Below are positions 29,654 to 40,798 of a stretch of DNA of 60,692 nucleotides, piece after piece. The notes beneath the pieces were generated by a model. The model ran no database searches, was not told the DNA's origin, and saw nothing but the letters and a program-made list of their open reading frames with translations. The translations under genes and the position numbers were made by a program. How positions within the stretch are numbered: position 1 is the stretch's first letter; every line of letters starts with the position of its first letter. The DNA lies in contig NW_019776187.1 in NCBI RefSeq assembly GCF_001039355.2, positions 1,724 to 62,415 of the forward strand. Reading direction: 5' to 3'. This DNA is from Lingula anatina. Lineage: Eukaryota; Brachiopoda; Lingulata; Lingulida; Lingulidae.

Positions 29654-29679
29654 GGGGGGGGGGGGGGAGGGAGGGGGGG
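29654..29679. promoter_or_regulatory. poly-G (poly-C on coding strand) tract upstream of copy A
   Basis: A nearly pure G run of about 26 bases, about 275 bp upstream of the copy A start codon. A matching tract is about 262 bp upstream of copy B. It could form a quadruplex or triplex; any regulatory role is inference. Confidence 0.5.
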
Positions 29680-30159
29680 CAGCACGATACTATAAAAGTT
29701 CTACATGTTTGATTGACATGCAGGTTGATGGCTGTAAAAAGTAGTTATAGTTATCAGTTACCAACTCTCTTACACATTTGTGTTATTTTACTTGTACCAA
29801 CCTTTAATGTCTCAAACTACTCGCGCCGGTGTGTAAAGGTGAAACACAACAACGTAACATTCCACAAAATCATAATAGAAAATTATGAAATTCCCCACAC
29901 GACCCTCTTCACAACGTGAGATGCTGGTGACTGGACTGGTCGATGTTTAGAGGTCACTTAAGCATACTTGATTCAATCCCCCAATGTTAATTCTAATCAC
30001 ATTCTGGCTAGTGGTACTTACCAAGAAATGAAATTTTAATGTACAGTTGAATATCATATAGTAAATTTTTTATCATATGCTTGTGAACATTTCCCTGGGT
30101 ACCCAAAATGTACAGAGCAGTGGAATTATTCACCACATTATTGAATGAAAATGAAATCT

Positions 30160-30500
30160 TATTGGGGATTGATCTTGAAGTCGAATATTTGTTAGCCGAA
30201 CTTCAGGCACCTTCAGGACCAAATAAAGATTACAATACGGAAGATTGCTTTGGATTTTCTGGCAAACTATGATTTGTTAGCTGTCTTTTTAATGGAAGTT
30301 TTAAATAATAAATGAAAATCGGGACAGAAATACAAATAACGATAACGGGAAGATTGCCAACGCTTTTTAATTCCTGACGAACTATAAAAATTTTTGCTGC
30401 AAAGATTGTGGTTGATGGAAGTTTAAATAATAAAATTTACGTCAGGTTTAAAAACGAACACGATAACAGAAGATTGTCAACGGACTTTGGATTATCTGAG
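30160..30500. repeat. diverged tandem repeat upstream of copy A
   Basis: Roughly 130-bp imperfect units carry GATAACGGAAGATTG, then a CTGACAAACTATAAAAT-like word, then GATGGAAGTTTAAATAATAAA. The same family is found upstream of copy B at about 38745-39330. It is non-coding. Confidence 0.65.
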
Positions 30501-30544
30501 CATCTAAAGGATATCTTCTTTAATGATACACATGAAGTGAGATT

Positions 30545-30680
30545 AAGACTGCATTCCCGGAGATTTAGATCGATCGATCTGGATCGACCTTACTCCCTGG
30601 GGGCTTACGCTAAATTGCTGTCAGCCGAGCGTGCACCACAAGGGATAGATCGATCTAAATATCTATGGGAATGGGGTCTT
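30545..30680. mobile_element. foldback MITE, GATCGATC family, copy 1
   Basis: The left arm reads AAGACTGCATTCCC then TTTAGATCGATC. The right arm reads GATCGATCTAAA then GGGAATGGGGTCTT, its near reverse complement. The interior contains ACTCCCTGGGGG and ACGCTAAAT, shared with copy 53958-54182. The open frame 30408-30692 crosses it and is not a gene. Confidence 0.75.
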
Positions 30681-31689
30681 TTTGCCCTGTAACGTTTATA
30701 AGGTATATTGGGTAAGTTCAAGTTTCTTTCAAAACACACGAAAAAAAATTACATTTCAAATACCCAGCCGAAATTTATCTCTACAGGGCAGCAGGAATAT
30801 GATTTAGAAGTGCACTTTCTTTAAACTTCTGGTCGTAAATTTAACCTTTTCTCTCTAGAGTCCATAAAACACAGAGACCAAGCAGAAAATATCTGTGTAA
30901 ATTTACTTTCGGGAAATAATATTACTTGCATTAGATGTGACAGTGTTATTTCTTTAAATTGTACCATTTAAAACACTGTGGCGGTATTTGGTTGGGTTTA
31001 GTGGCACGAATGCAATAATTTGACATAAGTTCTCGGTTTCTCTACATCTTTGAATGATAAAATGGACCCAACAAAATGAAACAAGTAATAACGATCACTA
31101 ATAGAACAACACTGACATTCAAGTCTGCATGGTAATTCAAAAGAATACAAAATACATAATTTAAATAACACCATTTTATTCTGAAGCATATTCATGTACT
31201 ACAAGGGAAGCAAAATTATAACATAATTTTTACAAAATTATTACATGCATATCCATTACGTTTCTTATCCTGCTGTGGTTGTCATGCTTCACTGTAAGTC
31301 TGTGTAGCATTATATTCACTCATCCAAAATGTTCGGAAACATGAAAGTATTATCAATAATTAGTATGTAATGTAGTGGGAAATTTTTTTTAGCTTATGTA
31401 AAAAAGTAACGAATAGTGGTTGCATTATTCATCAATATTTGGTTAACATCCTTACCTTAGCACATATGCTTATTTAATAATTATTCAGATAACGATATTT
31501 CCGAACTTAGTAGGTCGAGTGTATATGGTGGCTTGTAATTTATTTTACTTAGTCTATGCACCTGACAGTGACTGCAAGATATGACTATGTCTCATTTACA
31601 TCAGTGCCACCTTCACGTGTCTCACGTGTGCAAGAAGTTATAACTTGGCCGTTGCAACAGAAAGAATGCGTTAGATGTGACAGTAGCAC

Positions 31690-32190
31690 ATTTTGTGAAA
31701 AAGATTAATGTAGTGTTAGTAGCCTACCACAGACCAAATTGAAAACCAGCCAGATTTTAATTTGTGCGAGGCAGAATTGAAATTTTAATTTAACCTAACT
31801 TCCGTGTTAATTACCCCCTTACTGCCCGAGGGGGGTGCAGACTTTTACGCTGATTGTATTTAGAGATTATCCTCCTCAAAGTTGGACCGACCCAGCTATT
31901 ACAATTGGTCTATCTGAATGCACCCTATCTGAATGGGGTTTTATGCCCAAATAAGCGCCAATTTCTGCACAAATTTTCTGTAAAATAGTCAATATGTTGC
32001 GAATCAATTTTAGACCCTGCCTACAAAACTCCTCAGCTACTAGTACAGCAGTTTACGAACTATAGATAATTCACAGTTTACAGCATGATTCAAGATTTTA
32101 AAGTTCGAGGTGGTTTAAGTATATGTGAATGCACACCAACCTGTCGCATTCCAAGTGACCGTTATAAAATTACACCTTTTCCTTGTCAAC
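31690..32190. other. spacer between duplication units
   Basis: AT-rich DNA without coding signal. A GTGTTAATTACCCCCTTA word near 31805 matches the centre of the GATCGATC MITE family and may be a remnant of one. Confidence 0.4.
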
Positions 32191-32665
32191 TGACAAGACA
32201 CAAAATATTAAGCAGCATAATATCATTACTCCATTTAATGATTCATACCGGTCATCTTATTTAAACACAATTTAAATCCATACATTTTAATTTCCATTAA
32301 AGAAGACGCTTTCCAGACTCTACAGGTATGAATTAAGTAAAATGCAGAAATGCTAACGCACACAACGTTCCTTTAAAACTATCACATAAAAATGACAATA
32401 TAAAGTAAAAGTAAAATACTTATTTTTAAAACGCCATATTCCGCTCTCTTTGTCTTTCCCGTAGGCGATAAAATATTAATTATTCATAACTTGTCATTTT
32501 AAACCTTACTGCGGCAGGTGTGACGTTTTAATCACCAATTAAGGCTTCGTATTAGTCTGTGGATAATAATTTCATCATTATACAATATCTAGATTGTAGT
32601 CTGGTCATACATGTAATCAAATATCTGGATTATAATCTGGTCATATATGTTATCAAATATCTGGA

Positions 32666-34163
32666 TTATATTCTTGTAATAATCAAATATCCGTGGCCGT
32701 TGTTGTAATCGTCTTGACCGGAGGCGTTGTCTCCGGCGTTGTACGAGCCCCCTCCTCCACCGCACGAATTTACGGAATTATCTCCGCTAGCTCCACCCGA
32801 GTAACCGCCTCCGCCCCCCGCCCCTCCGCCAAAACCATACGCCCCCGCCCCACCACCGAACCCTCCCCAGCCTAGATATGATTTCGGCCTGCCACCAGTA
32901 CCTCCATTTACAAAAGCGAATCCACCTTCACCGCCCGTACCGTAGGATCCACCAAACTCAGTGCTACTGCGCCCGTTTGTCAGCAGGCCACCGCCGCCGC
33001 CACCTGAATTACTGGTGTCTGCAGTTGAAGCGCCCTCTCCATTAGAACCACCAGGCCAAATCGTACTGCTACTGTAACCGCTGTTCCCAGTAGTATTTGT
33101 AGTGCCGCCACACGCTGCTCGCCGCTTAGTAGCCCCTTCAATACCTCCCCCGCCACCAGCTATGATGATAGGCGTGTTATCGTCGTACGTCAGGAATGTG
33201 CCGCCACCACCGCCAGAGGAAGAATGAGAATTCTCACCGCCCATTTGTCCTACTAGAATCTTTAGCTGGTCACCTGTAAAATAGGCGTTGGTCAAGAATC
33301 AGTAAGGCCCCATTCCTATAGACACCATCGGTCTACGTATATCGATCCTACTCTGCGGGGACTCTCTCTGAGTGCAATCAGCTTAACTGAATGACACGCC
33401 TCTTGTATCCAATGCACTCGTAAAAACACTTATCATAAGCTTTTGTTTTCTTCTCAAGGAGAAGGCGTGTCATTAAGTTAACTCAAAGTAAAGAGGGTTG
33501 CACTCAGCAAGAGTCCCCGCAGAGTTGGATAGGTTTACGTAGATTGAATTTAAGGCGTCTGTGGGAATGTGGTCTAAGAGTAATGCAGGCTTGCGAGGCT
33601 TTGTCTGCTTACTGCTGGAGGTACTGTTAGATGTTTTTGGTTATGCTTCCTTACATATAATATTAATTTCATTTTTTTTTCAAGAAGGCATTAGATGGTC
33701 AGAAGGGCAATGCTGCCTCCTGGGTATGTAAAAGCAGCTGGATTAGTTAAAAGAACTATAAATGGTTTTCAGTTTTGGCATATAATGGCTGACACACTGT
33801 CACCCGTGAAAATGTACCTATTGACCAGTAACTCAGGCAGCACATGGGAAACTTCAAGGTAAAGACTGAAAAAGTTTATTAAAATTTGAGATTATATGTG
33901 ACTTAATTCCATAAGATGAGGACACAAGTCTAAGAGGAGATGCTGTGACGGTAACGTGAATCCGCCGACATGCGGTGAATTCGCGTGAGCCGTCGGACGA
34001 GACGGGTCAAGGATAAAACCACGTGTATTCCCAGCGCTCACGCTAGTGGTGCAATTATCTGTTGAGCTGTACGGCTCGTACACCCTCAAATCGTGCACAA
34101 AGGTAAATCCAACAATATTTCGTTTAACATAATTCGTGACATCCCCATTTACACAAACACGCC

Positions 34164-34208
<45 letters not shown>

Positions 34209-37200
34209 ACCTGCATAAAGCGTGAAGTCTCCAACCACATATGCGCCGTAGCTTCGATATGTACACCCACTGCTGTCACATCCGCCAGCAGCACCTGAAG
34301 AATTTTTCACATGACAATTGTTGGAATAATCGCTAAACCGTGCACAAAATCTGAATTTTATCTTACCAGACAAAAAACAGTGCTGTTCCGACATATAAAT
34401 ACTATATTTCTGCTTAATATCAGCACCGTCGAAAGTGACTCCCCAGCAAGCACGGAATGTTTTATAACGTTACCTTAACCTTTCCATAACGTTTTTATAA
34501 ACGTTTAATTGGTTATATAAACGTTATGGTAGCATTATTATAACGTTTTGTGTTTGCTGCGTCATGACTTCTACCAAAGTTACTCCTTAGTGTGTATCGT
34601 CCACTTACCTGCAGCCTCTATTCTGTAAGTACCATTGGACGGTATGGTTATGTACTGGGTCCCGTTGGTCACTGTCACCAGCCCCTGAAGGTCTGTACCG
34701 TCATAATGAGAGCCCACCGAAGTAGGCCCATCCCTTCCCGTAGTGCCAAGGTTTGTGAATGTCCCACCACCAAACGTTGCTAAGAAAAAAAAAAAAAAGA
34801 TGTGACCAAAATAAAAGTTTATTCGAGTTACTAGGTTTCTAACTATGTGGGACTTACTGGAGTTCTGAATTAAAGATATTTAACGCATTCTGAACCGAAA
34901 TAAATCAGCACAATTAAAGATCTTAAATTCCCAATACCTGATTGCATATACATGTAGTTAAACATAGTTTAGGAGCTATCAACCTACATATTTCCTCTTA
35001 CTGAAACAAAGCAGCAAAGCTGTTAAGTGTACAGACATAAAGCAGAAAATAACGCCCAAGTGCCCATTTGGGGTTTTTGAAAATTTTGATGCAATATTAC
35101 ACAATGCCCAAAAGCACCTATTCACGACCATTTTTAAAAATTTGATCATCACAAAACATGACTAATAAAGTCGAATTCGATCTGTATTTTATTAATATTC
35201 ATAAGCTCTGTCAGTTGAAAGACAATAGGTCAACAGATTTTCTGCTTATTGCCTTATCTCAGGGCGCATTCAGGACAAGTTGATCCACGGACTAACAGAT
35301 CCGCGGATCAAATACGACCGACTTACTTGGAAGCTTGCCGCATGAACCCCAAACAGACACTGAATAGATTCCAGGCAGGGATTACGCGGTAAGCTTTCAA
35401 CTGGATCAGCCATATTTAATCCACAAATTTTTTAGTCTGCGGATCAACTTTTGTTGTGAATGCAGCCTCAGAAGAAATTGCACGGCAATTACGATGGTGA
35501 CCCAGGAGTTGGCTATATGTACAGACACGTCGTGTCTGTACACAAAAAGTTGATCAATAGAACAGAAAAATTATCTTATGGTAACTTAAAAGCAGTTTCA
35601 AAAGGAAATAAAGGACTGTCCTTACAGGGAATCCTATCTGGATCCAGTAACAGACCGCTGCTGCCCATGCATCTGTAGCTTCCGACGGTGTTGACACACG
35701 TTTCTTGGCACAGGTTGGTGCCGTTCACGCACTCGTTTTTATCTACATGCAATGATACCAAAATTTTCATTAATATTTAAAATGACATTTTGAAATATAT
35801 TACAGTATTTTGGATGTGCAGATTATACAATTTTCAAGGTACTGATAACTGATTTGTGACAAACAGCATACAGGATTCATTGATTGCCAAATGTTTCAAT
35901 AAGCTTTTGCAATTCACTAGCCAACTTGAATGAAAGTACGGCGTAAGTCCGAATTCATGAAAAATTCTATAAAGACTCCCTATCCTTGGATCAGTGCCAA
36001 ACTAATCAATCATAGCAAATGAAAGAACATTCTTTTCAAATCTTACATCAATTATTCAGATCTGCGGTACCTTGTACTCGATTGAGTCAACAGTAATAAA
36101 GATAGGGATGTTTTTTTAACATATTGAAATAACAATCCTCCAACTGAGGAACTGAGGATGCGAGACATTTGACAGAAGCATAAGGCCAGTGATTCATTCA
36201 AACACACAAGCCACGGCCTTATAGGTCTTTATTACAAAGAGTTGGATCTTGAACTTTTCCCATGTATGAAACAAAATCGGTTGAAAAACTAAGTATTTGT
36301 CAATCTGCATAACAAAATAAATAATTCAGGTAGAAAGTGTTTTGACTTTGGACGCTTTGTGTTCATCGTTATTTCATTGTGATTTTCATTTTAGGTCTAT
36401 GCGTGTCAATGAGATGCAAGTTTCCTCTCCAAATTTCCTATCTTTTATTATTTTTACACGAAAATATTTTGACCAATGGAAAATATGATTTAAACAGGAA
36501 AATTTGAATTGAGATGAAAATACACATTTCAGTAAACAGATGAAAATCTTCAGCATTAATAATATGTTATATTTCTTTTCTTCAAATTCAGCAATTCATG
36601 TTCTGCCTAAATATTACAACCATTTTTCACCAGTTTTCATAAGAGTGCGTTGTGATGAAATTTGAGAATTCAAAAACTGGCACGTATTGTACCTAACAAT
36701 TTATTTAGTAAAATATCTACCCAAAGGTTGAATTTGTACGATGATCAAAGCAAATAAAAATTAACTTAACGGGTAGTTATGAGCTTATAACTAAATGGTT
36801 CTTAATAAATATTCTAAAAGGGAGTTATAAATTAACTGTTAATAAAAGTTTAGTTTTGACTGTTGGAACTTAAATTCTCTTAGGTAAGTTGTAAAATATC
36901 TAAACTTTATTGTTTCTAAAACACCCAAAAAGGTTAACGGGATGTAAAAATTATAAAAGACAGCAATTCATAAAATATATCAGTCTTAGCTATTGGAATT
37001 TTTAATTTGTTGTTCCCTCTTGCCTTTCCTTCATGCAATAAATGGCCTGGTTGATCACTATTCTAAATTTTACAATGAAATCCCTAATAAAGTGTGCACT
37101 GCCTTTGTTCTAGGGTATAGAGCTTTCTGATTTCTGGGGCATATTGATATCTTAAACCTCTAATGCTCGAAGTAAAACAAAAGGAGAGACGAACTTAAAT

Positions 37201-38068
37201 TAAAACCACTTACTGTACGTATATGTGGTCTTAAATTTTCCTATTCTACAACACATTAATGGAAAACACGAAGTAATTGTAATAATTCTGAGCTTTCAAA
37301 ATTTATGTTCATTTCCATGCGGTTAATGTAAATAAGAAAACTTACCTAAGAAAAGGACACACACACTTCGCGCAGACTCATATTTAGCCTGGAGACATTC
37401 AAAGCCATGAGGTCCAGCCGGTTTTAATTTAGTACATTCAGCAAAACACTCCTGCCTGGTTGTGCTGATTTCGTGGAATAAAGTAGGTAAATCGGCATTT
37501 TGTAGATATTGGTCGGAGGCGGTGATAACGCCTGGAAAAAAGGAGTTAGTATTGATAGCGTTTGTAAAAGTAGACTTGTTTTTAAGTAATCTTGTATGAC
37601 AGTTTAAGGACTACTAGCCATCTCCATTAAAAGTAATACAAAATAACTACTCATATTATCCCGCACTGAAGAAACATTTTTTACAAACTACAAAACTAAA
37701 ATGGACAAAAAAAAATCTTATTATTGCGCTCTTTTCAGACTTCTCGACCATGTTAAAAAAACCTATTGTTTTGCCAGGGCCTTATTGAAAATAGCATGCA
37801 CAATAGCTATTTTTTACAGTTTACAGATTGCGGTTAACAAATAATTTTGGCATCTGATTGGTGCAAAAATTGATATCCAAATGTCCAAAGTTCCATTTTA
37901 ATAAAAGCCATTACTTTTTAAAACAATTATTATATCTGAATTAAGCGACGCCCTTTGATACAATCCAGAAACAACAATAACCATACTTCGCCCCGTAAAC
38001 CTTTCTAATACTTATCATTACTTACTAATTAAGCTGACAACAACGATTGAATGGTAGTCAACCAGCAT
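32666..38068 (-). CDS. Secreted PAN/EGF/ALK-type glycine-rich-domain protein, copy B (402 aa)
   Basis: Exons, high to low: 38026-38068, 37346-37531, 35626-35742, 34609-34779, 34211-34294, 32666-33273. All phases agree and no stop interrupts. The layout equals copy A: signal peptide (HSIVVVSLI), PAN/apple-like segment (RQECFAECTKL, FECLQAKYESARSVC), EGF-like module, linker, then a long Gly-rich region (ILVGQMGGENSHSSSGGGGG, TPIIIAGGGGG, WGGFGGGAGAYGFGGGAGGG, NSCGGGGGSYNAGDN) ending GHGYLIITRI. The Gly-rich part and preceding TYRIEAAGA resemble the ALK/LTK GRD, which binds ALKAL-type ligands in the receptors; here it is soluble. The EGF module is damaged: RCECGSG of copy A is RCMGSSG, and the splice donor cuts the last Cys codon (T|GTAAGG), so two of six cysteines are missing. 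Function is not known. Confidence 0.87.
33306..33574. mobile_element. foldback MITE with long arms in intron 5 of copy B
   Basis: The ends GGCCCCATTCC and GGAATGTGGTC pair. Inner arms also pair over TCTACGTA, CTCTGCGGGGACTC, GAGTGCAA and GACACGCC. It lies about 33 bp from the acceptor of exon 6 and is absent from copy A, so it arrived after the duplication or was lost there. Confidence 0.75.
34166..34206. repeat. (AC)n microsatellite next to exon 5 donor, copy B
   Basis: A run of about 20 AC units; on the transcript a GU repeat begins within a few bases of the exon 5 donor at 34210. It is longer than in copy A. Confidence 0.92.
34442..34560. mobile_element. AACGTT-rich MITE with CAGCAAGCAC termini
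   Basis: The left end CCAGCAAGCACGGAATG pairs loosely with the right end GTTTTGTGTTTGCTGC. Five AACGTT words occur inside. It sits in intron 4 of copy B and has no match in copy A. The AACGTT-rich CAGCAAACAC type of MITE is familiar from other invertebrates. Confidence 0.65.
35261..35470. mobile_element. foldback MITE with GCATTCA and GTTGATCC arms
   Basis: The left arm GGCGCATTCAGGACAAG continues with TTGATCCACGGACTAA. The right arm TTAGTCTGCGGATCAA continues with TTGTTGTGAATGCAGCC, its reverse complement with few changes. Inner parts also pair (AAGCTTGCCGC with GCGGTAAGCTT). It lies in intron 3 of copy B. Confidence 0.75.
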
Positions 38069-38133
38069 TTTAACGCTCCGGTCTGCGGGGCTTACTTGTC
38101 GGAACTGATGGATTCACCAGAGACGTTTGTTTA

Positions 38134-38142
38134 CTTTATATA
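38134..38142 (-). promoter_or_regulatory. candidate TATA box of copy B
   Basis: TATATAAAG on the minus strand, about 70 bp upstream of the start codon at 38068; the counterpart of the copy A element. Confidence 0.55.
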
Positions 38143-38329
38143 CACAGAAATTGGTAAAACAGATCGATATTTAGAAAAAAAACGCTTGTTTACATAACAA
38201 CATAAATTTATTTAGCATACCCTTGTTCCGCTGTTTCTGTTTGTCAATGAATCAAAAACTTCAATCGAACATGCATCTGTGCAGCTGTCAGGGATCCGTG
38301 CTGAATAATAGATGAATAACCGATTACCT

Positions 38330-38348
38330 GGGGGGGGGGAGGGGGGGG
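38330..38348. promoter_or_regulatory. poly-G tract upstream of copy B
   Basis: G10-A-G8, about 262 bp upstream of the copy B start. It is homologous in place to the tract upstream of copy A, preceded in both by a TGCTGAATAA word. Confidence 0.5.
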
Positions 38349-38744
38349 TCTGGACGCATTTGTGGTGGTGGTGAAACTTCCAGAAAAATTATTTAATCCG
38401 ACTTGGTTTTCTATAGGCCCTATAATAGTGGATAAAATATGTTGAAAAAAGCGAAAAAAAATAGAATAACTTTTGAAAAAAATTGCCCGATCATGCCGAT
38501 TTTCGAACTTCACCTGTATTTTATGAATATTCATTTGTTCCATTAGTCTGAATACAAAAGGTGAAATGATTTCCGCTTATCGTGTAATCGCTGAAAGTGC
38601 ACAACGCCAACGACAGACGGAGGTGACGGCTGTATGAACAGACAAATCTGTGTCTGTACATAATAAAAATGAAATTGAAAAGGGAATCGATCAAGAAGCA
38701 GCACATTTGTTAGCAAAACTGCAGTCACCGTAAGGCCAAAGAAA

Positions 38745-39330
38745 AATTACAATAACGGAAGATTGCCAACGCGTTTGGTTTTTTTATCGCAAACAATAAA
38801 ATTGATTGCTGTAAGAATTGGCTGTAAGAAAAGTCGGGAATGAAAAACAAATAACGATAACGGAAGATTATCACCACTTTTTGGAGTTCCTGGCAAACTA
38901 TTTATATGTTTTTAGAGTTGCTGACAAACTATAAAATTGTTTGCTGTAAGGATTGCATGCTTAATGGAAGTTTTAAACAATAGAATGAAAGACATGACGG
39001 AAAAACAAATATCGACCACGGAAAATTGTCACCACGTTTTGGAGTTCCTGACAAACTATATATATTTTTGGAGTAGGGCGAATAAAACGTTTTGTTCATC
39101 TAAACATGCAGTAAAGATTGTTTAATAGGAGATAGATAATAAAATGAATAACAGGCCCAAAAAATAATGCGATGGCGGAAGATTGTAAAGCATTATAGAG
39201 TTTCTGACAAACTACAAAATTGTTTAATGTAAAGATTGCTTGATGGAAGTTTTAAATAATAAATTGAACGTAATGATCGAAGAACGAATGTGATAACGAA
39301 ATGTATTTTGGAGTTCCGGAGAAACTTAAA
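38745..39330. repeat. diverged tandem repeat upstream of copy B
   Basis: About four to five imperfect units share CGGAAGATTG, GGAGTTCCTGACAAACTAT and GATGGAAGTTTTAAATAATA words. It is the expanded counterpart of the array at 30160-30500. Confidence 0.7.
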
Positions 39331-40798
39331 AGGGGCGTGAAAAATGCGGCTCTACAGGCGCTTTTGGAACTCCACAAATCAGTACTTTATACAGGGTACA
39401 TGTAGTTATTTGTTTTTAAGTTGGAATACAGGTGCTATTATTGGCAGTAACGTCCTTAAAGACAAATTCACAGGGTTTTATTCAAAATAAAGAGCGGCCC
39501 ACCATGGACCAAATCCGAGCACAAACTTTATGTCTTTGTTACATTAAATGCATCCACTTAGAATTGCTTCATCTGGCTTAAATCCAGAAAATAACAGGAA
39601 CGGATAAGACACGTTATTTGCTGTACAGATTCTTTAATGGATGCTGTAATCAAAGACATGAAGCAAGAGTAAGTTCCCAGTAACGTATATAAATTTATAA
39701 GTACCATTTTTTAACAAAATACAAATAAAATCCACATTCCAAATAACCAACCTAAGTTTATCTCTAGGGCAGCAGAAAAAAGTATTAAAAATTGCACTTT
39801 TTTCTACTTTATTGTTGTACACTTGACCTTTTTTCTTTCAACAGTCCATAAGGCAAAGAAAGCAAGCAAACACATCATTTTTTGGGAAATAATGTAATAA
39901 ACCTGGGGTACTGGGATATTTTCTTATATTGTATTATTTAAACACTGTGGAGTATTTGATTGGCAGTGGCATGATTTCAATGATATGACATAAGTACTCA
40001 GTTACTTCACATCTTTAAATGATAAAATGTCCCAGCAAAAGTAAAGCAAGTAATAGCGATGAGCAATACATGTGTAGAAGTACCATTGCAGCATTTGTTA
40101 ACACTGCCAGGCACTCGAGTCTGTATAGTACTCAAAAAGATTACAAAGTACATAATTTAAATAACACCATTTTATTCAGAAATATATTTATATTTTGGAA
40201 GGAAAGCAAAAAAATATATATGATTATTAGATCCATATACCATTAGCTATTTCTTATCCTGCTGTGACTGTCACCATAGCCTCTGTGGTAATACATTATA
40301 TATGTTATCTTAAGTCACTGTAACTTTACCTATCCTACTGAACTCTATCCATGTGACTGTGATTACAAGATATGAAAGGTCTCAATTACGTCAGTGTCAC
40401 CTTCATGTGTGACAACTGTCAAAGTCACTTGCTTCAGATGTGACATTGCATATTTTCCCAAAAAAAATGAATGCTGTGTACTCTGCCATTGCTACATGTA
40501 TGTAAGATGTATACCAGTCACAATAATTGTGGTTGTTGGGATTCCTGGTGAACATGTGAGAATGAGAGACTAAAGAAGCAGCTGATGTAACATAGTTTTT
40601 CCGCTGTTAATAAAATCCAAAGGCCATCCTTCAGCATATAACAATGGACAGTTTTACCCATCACATTTATCACTCCTGTAACTGTACCAGCTGTCCATCA
40701 GCTTAATGACCTTGATATCTAGGTCTAGGTCAACATGACAGTGACAGCTGACTGTCCCCTAGAGGCATCACCTCAATTGTGACAGCAAAACTTTACAG

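Larger units (their letters stand above)
25850..31690. repeat. tandem segmental duplication, unit A
   Basis: Exons, introns and flanks of this interval align collinearly with unit B (about 32190-40440). Shared marks run from the downstream flank (GACAAGACTCAAAAT against GACAAGACACAAAAT) through all six exons, the poly-G tract and the upstream diverged repeats, to a GACTGCAAGATATGA / GATTACAAGATATGA match at the far end. Edges are approximate. Unit B is longer, mainly because of intron and upstream insertions. Confidence 0.85.
32190..40440. repeat. tandem segmental duplication, unit B
   Basis: The second unit, in direct orientation with unit A and collinear over its whole length. It carries extra inserted elements at 33306-33574, 34442-34560 and 35261-35470. 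Edges are approximate. Confidence 0.85.

Noticed and set aside
33892-34394. ORFs with CVCVCVC runs
   Set aside because: They are translations of the (AC)n microsatellite plus a read-through of exon 5 of copy B.
26198-38068. The Gly-rich genes as true ALK/LTK receptor genes
   Set aside because: Both end right after the Gly-rich region. No membrane segment or kinase exon was found downstream before HGSNAT on the left or between the copies.
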